Made by a program: the position numbers and the translations under genes
The notes under the pieces: generated by a model
Database searches by the model: none
What the model saw: the letters and a program-made list of their open reading frames with translations, nothing else
What the model was told of the DNA's origin: nothing
Assembly (NCBI RefSeq): GCF_025685575.1
Contig: NZ_JAGSYD010000002.1
Location: forward strand, 310,001-374,000
Reading direction: 5' to 3'
Source of the DNA: Granulicella cerasi
GTDB taxonomy: Bacteria > Acidobacteriota > Terriglobia > Terriglobales > Acidobacteriaceae
Length of the DNA stretch: 64,000 bases
Shown here: one piece after another, positions 25,207-34,900 of the stretch
Layout: every line of letters starts with the position of its first letter
How positions within the stretch are numbered: position 1 is the first letter of the stretch

Positions 25207-27846
25207 CTACATCAAGTGCAACGCGTCAACGTCGACCACGACGCTACGACGTGCAATGCCTTCACGATCCATCCACGCCAGCATCTGCTTCAGCACACGC
25301 TGTAGCGTGTCGCGTCGCTCCGACTTCAGCACCAGGTGGAAGCGGTAGATCCGTTTCACGCGTGATAACGGCGCCGCGGCAGGACCGAGCACACGCACGC
25401 CCTCCTGCTTTGCAGGCAGCAGAAACTTGCCGAGTCGCGCCGCAATGTCCAACGCCTCTTCCAACTGCTCGCTCTGGATCACCACGTTCGCCAACGCAGC
25501 CAGCGGCGGATACTTCATCTGCCGACGGAAGTACATCTCCCGCGCCGCAAAGCCTGTGTAGTCGTGCTCGCGCGCAAACTCGTTCACATAGTGGTCCGGC
25601 TGATACGTCTGCACGAGCACGCGCCCCTTCAGTTCGCCACGCCCCGCTCGCCCGCTCACCTGCGCGAGCAACTGAAAGACCCGCTCCGCTGCACGAAAAT
25701 CCGGCAAGCCTAAAGCGAAGTCCGCACCGACGACGCCTACCAGTGTGACGCCGTGGATGTCATGCCCCTTGGCGATCATCTGCGTGCCGACGAGCAGGTT
25801 GATTTCGCCCGAATGCAGCCGCGACAGCAGCCGCTCCATGTCGCCGCGCGTCCGCACCGTATCGCGGTCCATGCGCCCGATGCGCGCCCCCGGAAACAGC
25901 TCCTGCAGCTTCTCTTCGCCTTGCTGCGAGCCTGCACCCATGTAGTACAGGTGGTCGCTTTCGCACTTCGGGCAATGCGACGGCACACCGCGCTTGAAGC
26001 CGCAGTAGTGACACTCCAAACGCTCGCCCACGCGCGCCTCGCCACCGTTGGAGTCTTCGTCGCCGTGCTTGTGATACGTCATCGAGATCGCGCAGTTCTC
26101 GCACTCGATCTTCTCGCCGCACTTGCGACACATCACGACGAACGAGTACCCGCGCCGGTTCAGCAGGATGATCACCTGCTCGCCGCGATCCAGCGTCTTC
26201 TGCGTCTCCGCGATGAGCTTCTGCGAAAACATCTGCTCCTTGCCCGTCTCGCGAAACTCCTCGCGCATGTCGATCATCTCGACCGTCGGCAACGGCCTGC
26301 CGCCCACGCGCTGACGCATCTCCACGCGCTCATACCGCCCACGCTCGGCGTTGTTCCAGGACTCCAGCGAAGGCGTCGCAGAACCCAGCACCACAGGGAT
26401 GCCGCGCAGCTTCGCACGCATCACTGCCACATCGCGACCGTGATACCGCGGCGTCTCCTCCTGCTTGTAGCTCGAGTCATGCTCCTCATCCACGAGGATC
26501 AACCCCAGCTCCGGCATAGGCGCATAGACCGCCGATCGGGTACCGACCACTACACGCGCCTCGCCGCGACGAATGCGATGCCACTGCTCCGCGCGCTCAT
26601 CCGGCGTCAGCTGCGAGTGCAACAGCGCAACCTCGCTGCCGAACGCCGCCACCATCGTCGAAGCCATCGCAGGCGTCAGCCCAATCTCTGGCACCAGCAG
26701 CAACACACTCTTGCCCATCGCCAACGCGCGCTGCATCGCGGCGACATACACCGCGGTCTTACCCGAGCCCGTAACGCCGTACAACAGCATCGGATGAAAG
26801 CCCTTCGCCATTGCCGCCATGATCGACGCAAGAGCCTCGGTCTGCGCTTCATTCAGCGAGTGTTCATGCGCAAACTTCTTGCCAAACGCACCCAGCCCCG
26901 AAAGATGAAAAGCCTCAGCCTGCTCCTCGATCACCACCAGCCCACGCTTCACGAGTGACTGCAGCGACGACTCGGAAATCCCATTCCGCACGAGCCGTTC
27001 GCGCAGATCGCGCAACACCACACGCCCACCCGCTCCAGCCAACTCCGCCATCACCGCAAGCTGATTTTCATTCAGCTTCGGCAACCGTCTCGAAGCTGAA
27101 GCACCGGCTGCTGGACGCTGACTTTCGCCGTCCTGAATCTCTGACACACTGTCTTGCTGAATCACTGGATGGGCCCTCTCGCCCGCAGCCAGTTCCGGGT
27201 CCAACTCATCACCCACAACTCGCGACTCAGCACTCGTATCACCAACCAGCACCGCGATCTTCTCCAGCCGTCGCGCATCACGCACCTCGGCAACGGCCTC
27301 GCGCACGAGCCACTTCTTACGCGCCATCGCATCAAGCAGCGCCTTGCGAGCGCCTGTCGCTGAACGCACCGTCGCCAGCTTCACCGCATCGCCGGCCTCA
27401 AGGTAGTTCAGCACCGCGTACTCCTGGTTCTGCTCCTCAACACTGAGCCGCGAACGACGCGACGACCCACGCGCGGCCTCGTACAAAACCTTCCGCCCCT
27501 GCTCGCCGATGCGATACGTAAACTGTCGCCGCACCTCGGCCATCAACGGCATCATGCCGCGCAGCACCTCGCCCAACGGCGCGCAGTAGTAGCCCGCAAC
27601 CCAACGGCCCAGGTCCATCAACTCATCCGAGAGCAGCGCCTCTTCATCCATCACGCGCTCCACCGGCTTGACGTCAATGCCCTCGCCCGGCGCGTTCTCA
27701 TGCACCGCCACGACAACGCCCATCAGCTTCTGCCCACCAAACGGCACAAGCACACGCGCGCCCACCTCCACCTCCGCCCCTCGCAGCGCATAGGTAAAGC
27801 TCTGGTCCATCGGGACCGGCAACGCGACATCGCAAAACTGACTCAC
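25207..27846 (-). CDS. priA: Primosomal replication restart helicase PriA
   Basis: 879 residues from GTG 27846. Order: N-terminal 3'-end-binding domain (FCDVALPVPMDQSFTYAL), helicase core with Walker A GVTGSGKT near residue 357, Walker B DEEHD near 452, zinc-binding Cys clusters (CRKCGEKIECENC, CHYCGFKRG, CPKCESD) at about 570-625, then helicase C-terminal motifs (VGTQMIAKGHDI, QVSGRAGRG). It is longer than the usual ~730 residues owing to an insertion around residues 200-300. PriA reloads the replisome at stalled forks. TAAACT lies six bases before the GTG with no Shine-Dalgarno sequence. Confidence 0.96.
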   Translation of the reverse strand: MSQFCDVALPVPMDQSFTYALRGAEVEVGARVLVPFGGQKLMGVVVAVHENAPGEGIDVKPVERVMDEEALLSDELMDLGRWVAGYYCAPLGEVLRGMMPLMAEVRRQFTYRIGEQGRKVLYEAARGSSRRSRLSVEEQNQEYAVLNYLEAGDAVKLATVRSATGARKALLDAMARKKWLVREAVAEVRDARRLEKIAVLVGDTSAESRVVGDELDPELAAGERAHPVIQQDSVSEIQDGESQRPAAGASASRRLPKLNENQLAVMAELAGAGGRVVLRDLRERLVRNGISESSLQSLVKRGLVVIEEQAEAFHLSGLGAFGKKFAHEHSLNEAQTEALASIMAAMAKGFHPMLLYGVTGSGKTAVYVAAMQRALAMGKSVLLLVPEIGLTPAMASTMVAAFGSEVALLHSQLTPDERAEQWHRIRRGEARVVVGTRSAVYAPMPELGLILVDEEHDSSYKQEETPRYHGRDVAVMRAKLRGIPVVLGSATPSLESWNNAERGRYERVEMRQRVGGRPLPTVEMIDMREEFRETGKEQMFSQKLIAETQKTLDRGEQVIILLNRRGYSFVVMCRKCGEKIECENCAISMTYHKHGDEDSNGGEARVGERLECHYCGFKRGVPSHCPKCESDHLYYMGAGSQQGEEKLQELFPGARIGRMDRDTVRTRGDMERLLSRLHSGEINLLVGTQMIAKGHDIHGVTLVGVVGADFALGLPDFRAAERVFQLLAQVSGRAGRGELKGRVLVQTYQPDHYVNEFAREHDYTGFAAREMYFRRQMKYPPLAALANVVIQSEQLEEALDIAARLGKFLLPAKQEGVRVLGPAAAPLSRVKRIYRFHLVLKSERRDTLQRVLKQMLAWMDREGIARRSVVVDVDALHLM

Positions 27847-28019
27847 GCTCTCAGTTTAGTCTTCGCCCTTGTGGGTCGAGGCAGCGCCACCTGCATCGAC
27901 AGAGCGCTCAACGCTCAGAAGATCGCCATCCTATCTACGCGCGATGTGAAGGCAACTCCCACCTCAAGTACGGCATGCAACGCCACGAGGTCGACGCTCA
28001 GGTTCGATATGATGGCGTA

Positions 28020-29546
28020 ATGTCTGAGCTGAAACCAACCGCCGCTAAAGGCAGAATGGAGCGCTCCCTGAAATCGGGCCAGACCGTCACACAGCAGAGT
28101 CCCACCAAGGTCTTACTGTTCCTTCTCCTCATCGGGTTCCTGCTGCGACTCGCTCTTCTCCACACGCCGCGCAGCTTTCAAGCCGACGAAACGTTTCAGT
28201 ATCTCGAGCAAGCGCACCGTCTTGTCTTCGGCTACGGCGTAGTCCCATGGGAGTATCGCTACGGCATCCGTAGCTGGCTTGTGCCTTTCGCGCTCTCAGG
28301 CCCCATGAAGCTCGGCAGCGTCCTGCTGCCAGGCACCGCCGCCTACCTTCTTCTGCCGCGCATCTGCCTCTGCATCCTTTCACTCGGCAGCATCCTGGCC
28401 GCGTATGCTCTCGGTCTGCGTCTCTCGCGAGCTCACGCCCTCGCCGCGGCCACCGTCGCGGCACTCTGGCCCGACTTCCTCCTCTTCTCCGGCCAGGCGC
28501 TCACCGACTCGATCGCCGTCCCCTTCGCGCTTGGCGCCGCCGTTCTACTGCGCAGCTCCGCACGCTGGAAGCTTGTCGCTGCAGGCGCGTTGCTTGCACT
28601 GGCGTGCGCCATCCGCGTGCAGTATCTCCCCGCTCTTGCCGCCATGCTGCTCGTCAGCCTTGCCTTCCGCTGGCGCGACTGGCTCTGGACCGGGCTCGGT
28701 ATCCTCGCCGCTACCGCGCTCAGCACCGTTCCCGACATCCTTCTCGCCGACGCGCCCTTCGTCTGGGTCTCGAAGAACATCCACATGAACCTCGTCGCGC
28801 ACCACGCAGTGGCCTATGGGTCCGAGGGGCCGCTCTTCTACCTTGTGCAGTTCTTCGCTACGTGGGTCATCTGGACGATCCCGCTCTTCTGGCTCGCGTG
28901 GATCGGCTCCCGCCGCTTCCCGGAACTCCGCGCGATGATCGTCGTCCTGATTGCCATGCACAGCTTCATCGCGCATAAGGAGTTCCGCTACATCCACCTC
29001 GCGATGATCACTATCCTGCTGCTCGCGGCTATCGGCACCGTGGAGTGGCTGCAACAGCAGGAGCACCTTCGCTACACGCGCTGGGTCATCGCCTGCTGGC
29101 TGCTTGCAGCGTTCACCAGCGTCGCCATGCCCACGCAGACCGAAGACTGGGGACGCGCCGTTGCCGGCAACGAAGCCTTCGCCGCGATCAGCCACGATCC
29201 GAGAACCTGCGGCGTCGCCATGTTCAAACAGTGGTGGACCAACGCCGGCGGCTACACCTATCTGCATCGCGATGTGCCGCTCTATCCCACGGACCGCACC
29301 GACAACCCCGCGCAATCTCTGTGGCAGCATCAGGACGCCTTCAACGTCATCCTCACGACCCAGCATCCCGATGCGCCACTGCCTCCCGCATACCATCGCA
29401 CACAATGCTTCGCGCACGCGCTCTACAACGATGACGACGCCTGCATCTGGCAACGCGAAGGTTCATGCCGACGCACCGGCGCCGAGACGCTCGAGATCAA
29501 CCACCTCGTCGGCGAACCCGACAAACCCAAAACGGCCCCCGAGTGA
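28020..29546 (+). CDS. GT22-like (Alg9/PIG-B-type) membrane mannosyltransferase
   Basis: 508 residues from ATG 28020; TATGAT is six bases upstream and no ribosome site exists, so the message may be leaderless. After a charged N-terminus, the first luminal loop carries ADETFQYLEQAHRLVFGYG and WEYRYGIRSW, the DE and WE..RS signature of family 22 lipid-linked mannosyltransferases. Eight to ten membrane spans follow. The C-terminal ~130 residues look soluble and periplasmic. It probably uses a polyprenol-linked sugar; donor and acceptor are unknown. Confidence 0.78.
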   Translation: MSELKPTAAKGRMERSLKSGQTVTQQSPTKVLLFLLLIGFLLRLALLHTPRSFQADETFQYLEQAHRLVFGYGVVPWEYRYGIRSWLVPFALSGPMKLGSVLLPGTAAYLLLPRICLCILSLGSILAAYALGLRLSRAHALAAATVAALWPDFLLFSGQALTDSIAVPFALGAAVLLRSSARWKLVAAGALLALACAIRVQYLPALAAMLLVSLAFRWRDWLWTGLGILAATALSTVPDILLADAPFVWVSKNIHMNLVAHHAVAYGSEGPLFYLVQFFATWVIWTIPLFWLAWIGSRRFPELRAMIVVLIAMHSFIAHKEFRYIHLAMITILLLAAIGTVEWLQQQEHLRYTRWVIACWLLAAFTSVAMPTQTEDWGRAVAGNEAFAAISHDPRTCGVAMFKQWWTNAGGYTYLHRDVPLYPTDRTDNPAQSLWQHQDAFNVILTTQHPDAPLPPAYHRTQCFAHALYNDDDACIWQREGSCRRTGAETLEINHLVGEPDKPKTAPE

Positions 29547-29597
29547 AACGTACTCACCCAAGGGGCCGCTTGATCACATCTCTACACTCGTAGAGCT

Positions 29598-30512
29598 CTA
29601 AGCCGAAGGAGGCAGCAGCGCCTTCAGCTTCTTCAGCTCCTTGGCCTGCGCTTTCTTCTCTTCCAGTAGCGCCTCCACACGCGCCTGCACGTCGGCCGCG
29701 CCCACACTCAGCGTGCGCGCCACTGCATCCAGCGCGATGTAGTCCTTACGCGCCGCGCGCACCACACGCTGGCCGCAGCAGAACTCTACACGCCAGCCCT
29801 GCTTCACCTTCTCCAGCCGACGGATCGAGATCGCGCCGATTGCGCCTGTATTCTCCACATGCGTGCCGCCGCAGGCGTTGAACTCGATGCCCTGAATCTG
29901 CACGACGCGCATCGGCCCTTCGCGCTCGGGCAGCTTGCGCAGATCGCCGCGCCGCAGCATGTCCTCGGCGTACTCGCGCTCCACAAAGCGCGACCAGATC
30001 GGGCGCGACTCCGCCACGACACGATTCGCAGCTTCCTCCACCTGGTGAAGCTGCTCTTCGGTCGGACGCTCCTTCGTGTCGAGGTCGATCGTCGACGACT
30101 CCGCGCCAAGATGAAACGACACCGTCGTCAACGTCAGCTCACGCAGAAAGACCGCGCTCAACAGATGCTGCCCCGAGTGCTGCTGCTCGTGGTCCATGCG
30201 GCGCGACGCCAGCACACGCCCCTGCACCTCCGTGCCTTCAATCAGTGGCTTGCGCACATAGTGCCAAACCTCGCCGTCTTCGTCTTCTTCGACAGCTTCA
30301 ATCGGCACCTCCAGCGAAGCACCGCTCGGCGCATACGCGATCAGCATTCCGCGGTCCGAAGGCTGTCCACCGCCCGTCGGATAGAACGCCGTCTCGGCCA
30401 GCGCCACCTGCCAAAGCTGCCCTAGCTCATCGGTCTTCGTCAGCCGAATGTCCGCAATCGTCGTGTCGAAGTCCAACACCGCCGAGGTGTAATAAAGTCG
30501 CTCAGCCGCCAC
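29598..30512 (-). CDS. Alanyl-tRNA editing protein (AlaX-like)
   Basis: 304 residues from GTG 30512, which follows the fbp stop codon without a gap. It has the beta-barrel start (LYYTSAVLDFDTTIADI, FYPTGGGQPSDRG), the zinc motif HSGQHLLSAVF and the CGGTHV motif of the AlaRS/ThrRS editing domain, here with full Cys and His ligands. The tail (ARVEALLEEKKAQAKELKKLKALL) is a short coiled coil like the beginning of the AlaRS C-terminal region. Such proteins hydrolyse Ser- or Gly-tRNA-Ala in trans in the cytoplasm. Likely cotranscribed with fbp. Confidence 0.88.
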   Translation of the reverse strand: MAAERLYYTSAVLDFDTTIADIRLTKTDELGQLWQVALAETAFYPTGGGQPSDRGMLIAYAPSGASLEVPIEAVEEDEDGEVWHYVRKPLIEGTEVQGRVLASRRMDHEQQHSGQHLLSAVFLRELTLTTVSFHLGAESSTIDLDTKERPTEEQLHQVEEAANRVVAESRPIWSRFVEREYAEDMLRRGDLRKLPEREGPMRVVQIQGIEFNACGGTHVENTGAIGAISIRRLEKVKQGWRVEFCCGQRVVRAARKDYIALDAVARTLSVGAADVQARVEALLEEKKAQAKELKKLKALLPPSA

Positions 30513-31460
30513 TTACTTGCCCGCCTTCAGAACCATCTGCTGCAGCGCCTCAACCTCGCGCTTCGAGCCCACAATCAGCGGCGTGCGCTCATGCACCTGC
30601 TCGGCCACCACCTCAAGAATCCGCGTCCGGCCATTCACCGCTGCGCCATCAGCCTTCTCCGCAATCAGCGCGAGCGGGTTCGCCTCATACAACAGTCGCA
30701 GCTTGCCCTTCGGGGCCTTCTCCGTCGGCGGATAGAGGAACACGCCGCCCTTGAGAATCGTGCGATGGAAGTCCGCCACCAACGAGCCAATGTAGCGCGC
30801 GCCATAGGCCTTGCCGCCCAACTCGCCCTTCACCAGCGTCGCCACGTACTCGCGATACACCGCCGGCCAGCTCGCCGCATTCGCTTCGTTGGTCGAGTAG
30901 TAAGGCCCTTGCTCGGGCATCTTCACGCCCTCGGCCGTCAACACAAACTCGCCCTTGTCATCGAGCGTGAAGAACGCCACGCCCTCTTTCTCCGCAAGGG
31001 CAACGACCATCACCGTCGAAGGCCCGTAGACCACATACAACGCTGCGACCTGCGCTGTTCCGGGCTGCAACGCCGTCGCAGTCGCATCACCCTTCACCGC
31101 TTGAATCGACACAATCGTGCCAACATTCACATTCACGTCAATGTTTGAAGAGCCATCGAGCGGGTCGAAGATCGCAACAAACTTCGCGCCCGGATGATCG
31201 AACACGACCGGCTCATCATCCTCTTCGCTCACAATCGCCGCACACTCCGCGACCGCGCCCAGCTTGGCGATCATCACATCGTTCGCAAACACATCGAGCT
31301 TCTGCTGCGCTTCGCCCTGCACATTCACCGCGCCAGCCGCGCCGTAGATGTCGCTCAGCCCCGCCAAACGAATCTTCGTCGCAATCTCCGCACTCGCCTC
31401 GGCGATCGCACCGATCACCTCACCCAAACCCGCCGCTGCAGCAAACTCTTTCGCGTTCAT
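30513..31460 (-). CDS. fbp: Class 1 fructose-1,6-bisphosphatase
   Basis: 315 residues from ATG 31460 with GAGGAG upstream. Diagnostic motifs are VSEEDDEP (metal loop), FDPLDGSSNIDVNVNVGTI (active site) and GGVFLYPPTEKAPKGKLRLLYEANP (substrate binding). It catalyses the gluconeogenic step to fructose-6-phosphate. The editing-protein gene follows directly. Confidence 0.95.
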   Translation of the reverse strand: MNAKEFAAAAGLGEVIGAIAEASAEIATKIRLAGLSDIYGAAGAVNVQGEAQQKLDVFANDVMIAKLGAVAECAAIVSEEDDEPVVFDHPGAKFVAIFDPLDGSSNIDVNVNVGTIVSIQAVKGDATATALQPGTAQVAALYVVYGPSTVMVVALAEKEGVAFFTLDDKGEFVLTAEGVKMPEQGPYYSTNEANAASWPAVYREYVATLVKGELGGKAYGARYIGSLVADFHRTILKGGVFLYPPTEKAPKGKLRLLYEANPLALIAEKADGAAVNGRTRILEVVAEQVHERTPLIVGSKREVEALQQMVLKAGK

Positions 31461-31520
31461 CAGCTCTCCTCTATCTATCTTCGCAGGCCGATGCTATCAA
31501 CCGCCACATACCGCAGCCAA

Positions 31521-32519
31521 CTATCGCGCCAAACCCTTCAGCAACTCGCGATGAAACGCCGCCGGATCTTGAATCTGCGGCGAATGCCCAAGCGCTGGAA
31601 ACTCTACGAGCTTCGCATGAGGAATGCGCGCCGCAGCCTCCTTGGCCAGCACCGGATAATTACCGAGCTTTGCACGTATCTCCGGCGCAGCCAGGTCCTT
31701 GCCGATCGCCGTATTGTCCTTGTCGCCCACCATCAGCAACGTGGGCACCGCAATCTTCTCCAGCTCATGCACCACTGGCTGCGTGTAGATCATGTCGTAC
31801 AGCAGCGCAGAATCCCACGCCACAGCGTCCTTGCCCGGCCCGCGATACATCCCCGCCAGCATCTGCACCCACGGCTCGTACGCCGGGCTCCACGTGCTCG
31901 CGTAGTAGGTCGCCTGCTCATACTTGCGAATCTTCTCCGCGCTATTGCCAAGCTCGCGCGCGTACCACTGGTCGACCGAAATCGAAGGCACGCCCTTCGC
32001 CTTCCAGTCCTCCAGCCCGATCGGATCAACGAGCACCAACTGCTCGGTGGCCTCGGGATACATCAGCGCATAGCGCACCGCCAGCATCCCGCCAGTGGAG
32101 TGCCCCATGATCGTCGCCTTCGTCACACCCAGCGACTCCAGCAACGCATGAGTATTTCGCGCCAACTGCTGAAACGTGAACTGATAACTCTGTGGCTTTG
32201 ACGACTTGCAGAACCCGATTTGATCCACTGCAATCACACGATACCCCGCCTGCGACAGCACATCGATCGAGCCCTTCCACGTCGCCGCGCAGAAGTTCTT
32301 GCCATGCAACAGCACCACCGTGCGACCATTCGCCACTGCAGGTTTCACATCCATGTAAGCCATCTGCAACGACTGCTTCTGCGACGCAAACTCAAACCGC
32401 TGCACCGGGTAGGGATACTCGTAACCCTGCAACTCCGGCCCATACGAGGGCTCATCTTGAGCTACAGCTACCCCACCGCACATCGCCGCCAGCAACGCTA
32501 CTACCCACAACTTTCGCAT
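31521..32519 (-). CDS. Exported alpha/beta hydrolase
   Basis: 332 residues. A Sec signal peptide (MRKLWVVALLAAMCGGVAVAQ) precedes the fold. VVLLHGKNFCAATW is the oxyanion region, GHSTGGML holds the nucleophile Ser, DPIGLEDW and VGDKDNTA give the acid strand region, and LGHSPQIQDP holds the catalytic His. It is likely a periplasmic esterase or hydrolase of unknown substrate. The monooxygenase-like gene ends 18 bases upstream, so they form one leftward pair. Confidence 0.9.
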   Translation of the reverse strand: MRKLWVVALLAAMCGGVAVAQDEPSYGPELQGYEYPYPVQRFEFASQKQSLQMAYMDVKPAVANGRTVVLLHGKNFCAATWKGSIDVLSQAGYRVIAVDQIGFCKSSKPQSYQFTFQQLARNTHALLESLGVTKATIMGHSTGGMLAVRYALMYPEATEQLVLVDPIGLEDWKAKGVPSISVDQWYARELGNSAEKIRKYEQATYYASTWSPAYEPWVQMLAGMYRGPGKDAVAWDSALLYDMIYTQPVVHELEKIAVPTLLMVGDKDNTAIGKDLAAPEIRAKLGNYPVLAKEAAARIPHAKLVEFPALGHSPQIQDPAAFHRELLKGLAR

Positions 32520-32537
32520 CTCAGGGATCCCTTCGCG

Positions 32538-32918
32538 CTACTGAAGCGGCGTATGCAAACGCGTATCAAACGGCCCACCCAGCAGCGGCTGAACCTTCTC
32601 GCGGAAACTCACCGTGTGCGGGGAACCTACGTGCCTCTCATACGCCGTGCGGTCGTTCCAGGTCTCGACGATCGTGAAGTGATTGCTCGACCCAACCTCC
32701 TGATACACGCCATAGGCCACCAGCCCCGCATCCTTGTGCGTCGCAACGGTCTCCGCCTGCAGCAGCTTCTCGGCCGTCTCCACCGCCTGCGGCAAATACG
32801 CATCCGGCTTGATGTCCACATGGCTCACCACCGTCACCGGCACCGCCTTCGTCTGCGCAGACGAACCGGTACTCGCGAGCGCGAGAACACCCACCACACC
32901 CACAACAACCCGCTTCAT
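32538..32918 (-). CDS. Exported antibiotic-biosynthesis-monooxygenase (ABM) domain protein
   Basis: 126 residues from ATG 32918; the longer frame to 33017 is not needed. KRVVVGVVGVLALASTGSSAQ is a signal peptide. The remainder is one ABM ferredoxin-like domain with VTVVSHVDIKPDAYLPQAVETAEKLL, VYQEVGSSNHFTIVETWND and a terminal HV..PHT segment. Cytoplasmic relatives are quinol monooxygenases; an exported form is less usual and enzymatic activity is uncertain. Pairs with the exported hydrolase downstream. Confidence 0.8.
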   Translation of the reverse strand: MKRVVVGVVGVLALASTGSSAQTKAVPVTVVSHVDIKPDAYLPQAVETAEKLLQAETVATHKDAGLVAYGVYQEVGSSNHFTIVETWNDRTAYERHVGSPHTVSFREKVQPLLGGPFDTRLHTPLQ

Positions 32919-33288
32919 GATTTCCCTCAAGATCGCCTCTCCTGCGAGCTTCGCTCGCTGCATCTCTATGGATGTAGGGCGTCTCGCAGGCGATTCATCG
33001 GAACTTCTGATCGCCACAATGCCTAAGCCTTCTTGCGCTTGACCTTCAGTGCGGGTCCGCTAACGACGCACCCTTCGCAAAGGCGAGCTTCACCGCGGCC
33101 TTGTACGTCTTGCCCGGGCAAAGGATCCCGTTGCAGGAACACACCGGCACGCGGCGCCACTGCGCTTCATCATGATGCCAGCGACAGCCACGATGACGCC
33201 CTCACCCGCGCCAGCATTGCTCCAAGCCAGTCACCCGACTCCGCAATCTTCGCGTCAATCAATTCCGCTGCTGTCGCCATCGCAGCCG
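32919..33288. other. Intergenic region, 370 bases, with a possible gene remnant
   Basis: No complete gene is seen. On the minus strand 33046-33201 is an open frame of 51 codons without an ATG; it reads ...RVPVCSCNGILCPGKTYKAAVK and ends TGA at 33046-33048. The composition looks coding-like, so it may be the decayed end of a gene. The right part should hold nothing but the TetR gene terminator, which is not obvious. Confidence 0.3.
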
Positions 33289-33903
33289 CTATCGATCGGG
33301 ATAGATCAGCTTCAACACCTTTGGCAGATCTTTTTCAACGAACTCGCCGGCGTTCGCTCGTGGAAACATGTGCTGGATCTTCTCCGCGATCACCATGTCT
33401 GCCATGCCATGCAGCAGCGCCAGTCCCGCGAACTCGTCCGACGCGTGCTCGAACGCGGAGATCTTCTTCTCCGCCTTGCCGTGATACGCCTCCAGCGCCG
33501 CACCCAATCGCTTGCCCGGAACCTCCGTCGCCTCTTTGTAGCGCGGGTCTTTGCGATCGATAAGGTCGTGGCGAAACATCAGCCGAAAATGCCCGGGATG
33601 CTCATACGCGAACTGCACGAACGCATACGAGATCGCGCGCATGTTCGCAGCAGCATTGTCCGCGCGCTCGACAGCCTTCATCATCTCGTCCGCTTTCGCA
33701 AACGCCAGCAGTGCCACCTCGGTCAGCAGGCCCTTCGCCGAGCCGAAGTGATGCGCCGGCGCACCCGGCGAAACACCCGCTCGCTGTGCCGCGGCGCGGA
33801 GGGAGAAGCCCTCTATCCCGCTCTCCGCAATGATCTCGTCCGCCGCGTGGATCAGCGCCGTCTTCAGATCGCCGTGATGATACGTCGCTCGCTTTTTTGC
33901 CAT
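33289..33903 (-). CDS. TetR family transcriptional regulator
   Basis: 204 residues. The HTH is at residues 10-55: HHGDLKTALIHAADEIIAESG, FSLRAAAQRAGVSPGAPAHHFGSAKGLL. The C-terminal part (HPGHFRLMFRHDLIDRKDPRY) resembles the WHG-type TetR C-terminal domain. It is divergent from an SDR oxidoreductase 100 bases away and probably represses itself and that gene; a palindrome in the gap is a candidate operator. Confidence 0.92.
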   Translation of the reverse strand: MAKKRATYHHGDLKTALIHAADEIIAESGIEGFSLRAAAQRAGVSPGAPAHHFGSAKGLLTEVALLAFAKADEMMKAVERADNAAANMRAISYAFVQFAYEHPGHFRLMFRHDLIDRKDPRYKEATEVPGKRLGAALEAYHGKAEKKISAFEHASDEFAGLALLHGMADMVIAEKIQHMFPRANAGEFVEKDLPKVLKLIYPDR

Positions 33904-33975
33904 CGTGAAAGGAAGATCTGCACACCGTTCAGATTTATCTAGACAGCGTTCAAATGCAACGCTACTCTAAGACTC

Positions 33976-33985
33976 GAGTGCACTC
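33976..33985. promoter_or_regulatory. Palindrome GAGTGCACTC, candidate TetR operator
   Basis: Perfect 10-base palindrome in the divergent TetR/SDR gap. The same gap has two direct CGTTCA repeats spaced about 23 bases apart, which overlap the likely TetR promoter. Either could be the regulator site. Confidence 0.35.
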
Positions 33986-34003
33986 AACACTCCAAGTATA
34001 GGG

Positions 34004-34852
34004 ATGTTGAAGATGAAAACCTGGCTAATCACCGGAGCCTCGCGCGGCATGGGTCGCGTGTGGGCCGAAGCTGCCCTGCTGCGCGGAGACAATGTCGCCG
34101 CGATCGCTCGAACCACCACCGACTTCAAAGAACTCTCCGCGCGCTTCGGCGATAAGATTCTCCCTCTCGCCATGGACGTCAGCCACCCCGAGCAAGTCGC
34201 CGCTGGCGTTGCGCAGGCGCACCAGCACTTCGGCCAGCTCGATATCGTCATCAACAACGCGGGATACCCTCTCGTTGCCACGATCGAAGAAGCTTCGGAT
34301 GATGAAATCCGCGCGCTGTACGACACGAACATTCTCGGCACCGTGCGCGTCATTCGCGCGGTGCTTCCGATCCTCCGCAAGCAGGGACACGGCCACATCA
34401 TCGGCGTATCCAGCACGCTCGCGCTGCAGTCCATGCCGCTCATCGGCTTCTACGCCTCCTCCAAGTGGGCGTTCGAAGCCATCCACGAAAGCCTTGCGCT
34501 CGAGGTCGCTCCCTTCGGCCTGAAGGTCTCGATCATCGAGCCCGGCGCCTACGCCACCGATTTCGGCGGCCCGCAGTCCGGCAAGCATGGCACAGCCATG
34601 CCCGAATACGCGCCCGTCCGCGAGCACGTCTTCGGGATGATGCGCACCATGCAGCGCGCCGAACCCGCAGCCACCGCCGACGCCGTGCTCAAGCTTGTGG
34701 ACGCAGAGCAGCCGCCGCTGCGCCTCATTCTCGGCAGTGAAGGCGTTCCTCATGCGCATCAGGTCTATGCCAGGCGCCTCGCCGAGTGGGATGCGTGGGA
34801 AGAGGTCTCCGCCTCTGCGCAGGGCCAATCGACTACCGCCGCAGGCCACTAA
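34004..34852 (+). CDS. SDR family oxidoreductase
   Basis: 282 residues from ATG 34004; ATG 34013 (MKTWLITGASRG) is also possible. Classical SDR motifs are present: TGASRGMGR (cofactor loop), NNAG, VSSTLALQS with the catalytic Ser, and YASSKWA with the YxxxK pair. LDIVINNAGYPLVATIEEASDDE is typical of bacterial NADP-dependent SDRs. Cytoplasmic, substrate unknown. Probably controlled by the divergent TetR gene. Confidence 0.92.
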   Translation: MLKMKTWLITGASRGMGRVWAEAALLRGDNVAAIARTTTDFKELSARFGDKILPLAMDVSHPEQVAAGVAQAHQHFGQLDIVINNAGYPLVATIEEASDDEIRALYDTNILGTVRVIRAVLPILRKQGHGHIIGVSSTLALQSMPLIGFYASSKWAFEAIHESLALEVAPFGLKVSIIEPGAYATDFGGPQSGKHGTAMPEYAPVREHVFGMMRTMQRAEPAATADAVLKLVDAEQPPLRLILGSEGVPHAHQVYARRLAEWDAWEEVSASAQGQSTTAAGH

Positions 34853-34862
34853 CCGCAACTCC

Positions 34863-34888
34863 GGGCGTCGGCACACAAGCCGACGCCC
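34863..34888. repeat. Perfect hairpin between SDR and M24 peptidase genes
   Basis: 10-bp stem GGGCGTCGGC with its exact complement, loop ACACAA. There is no T-run, so it is a weak terminator candidate; it resembles short dispersed hairpins seen at 40-41 kb. TACAAT (34889-34894) follows immediately. Confidence 0.7.
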
Positions 34889-34900
34889 TACAATCTCTTC

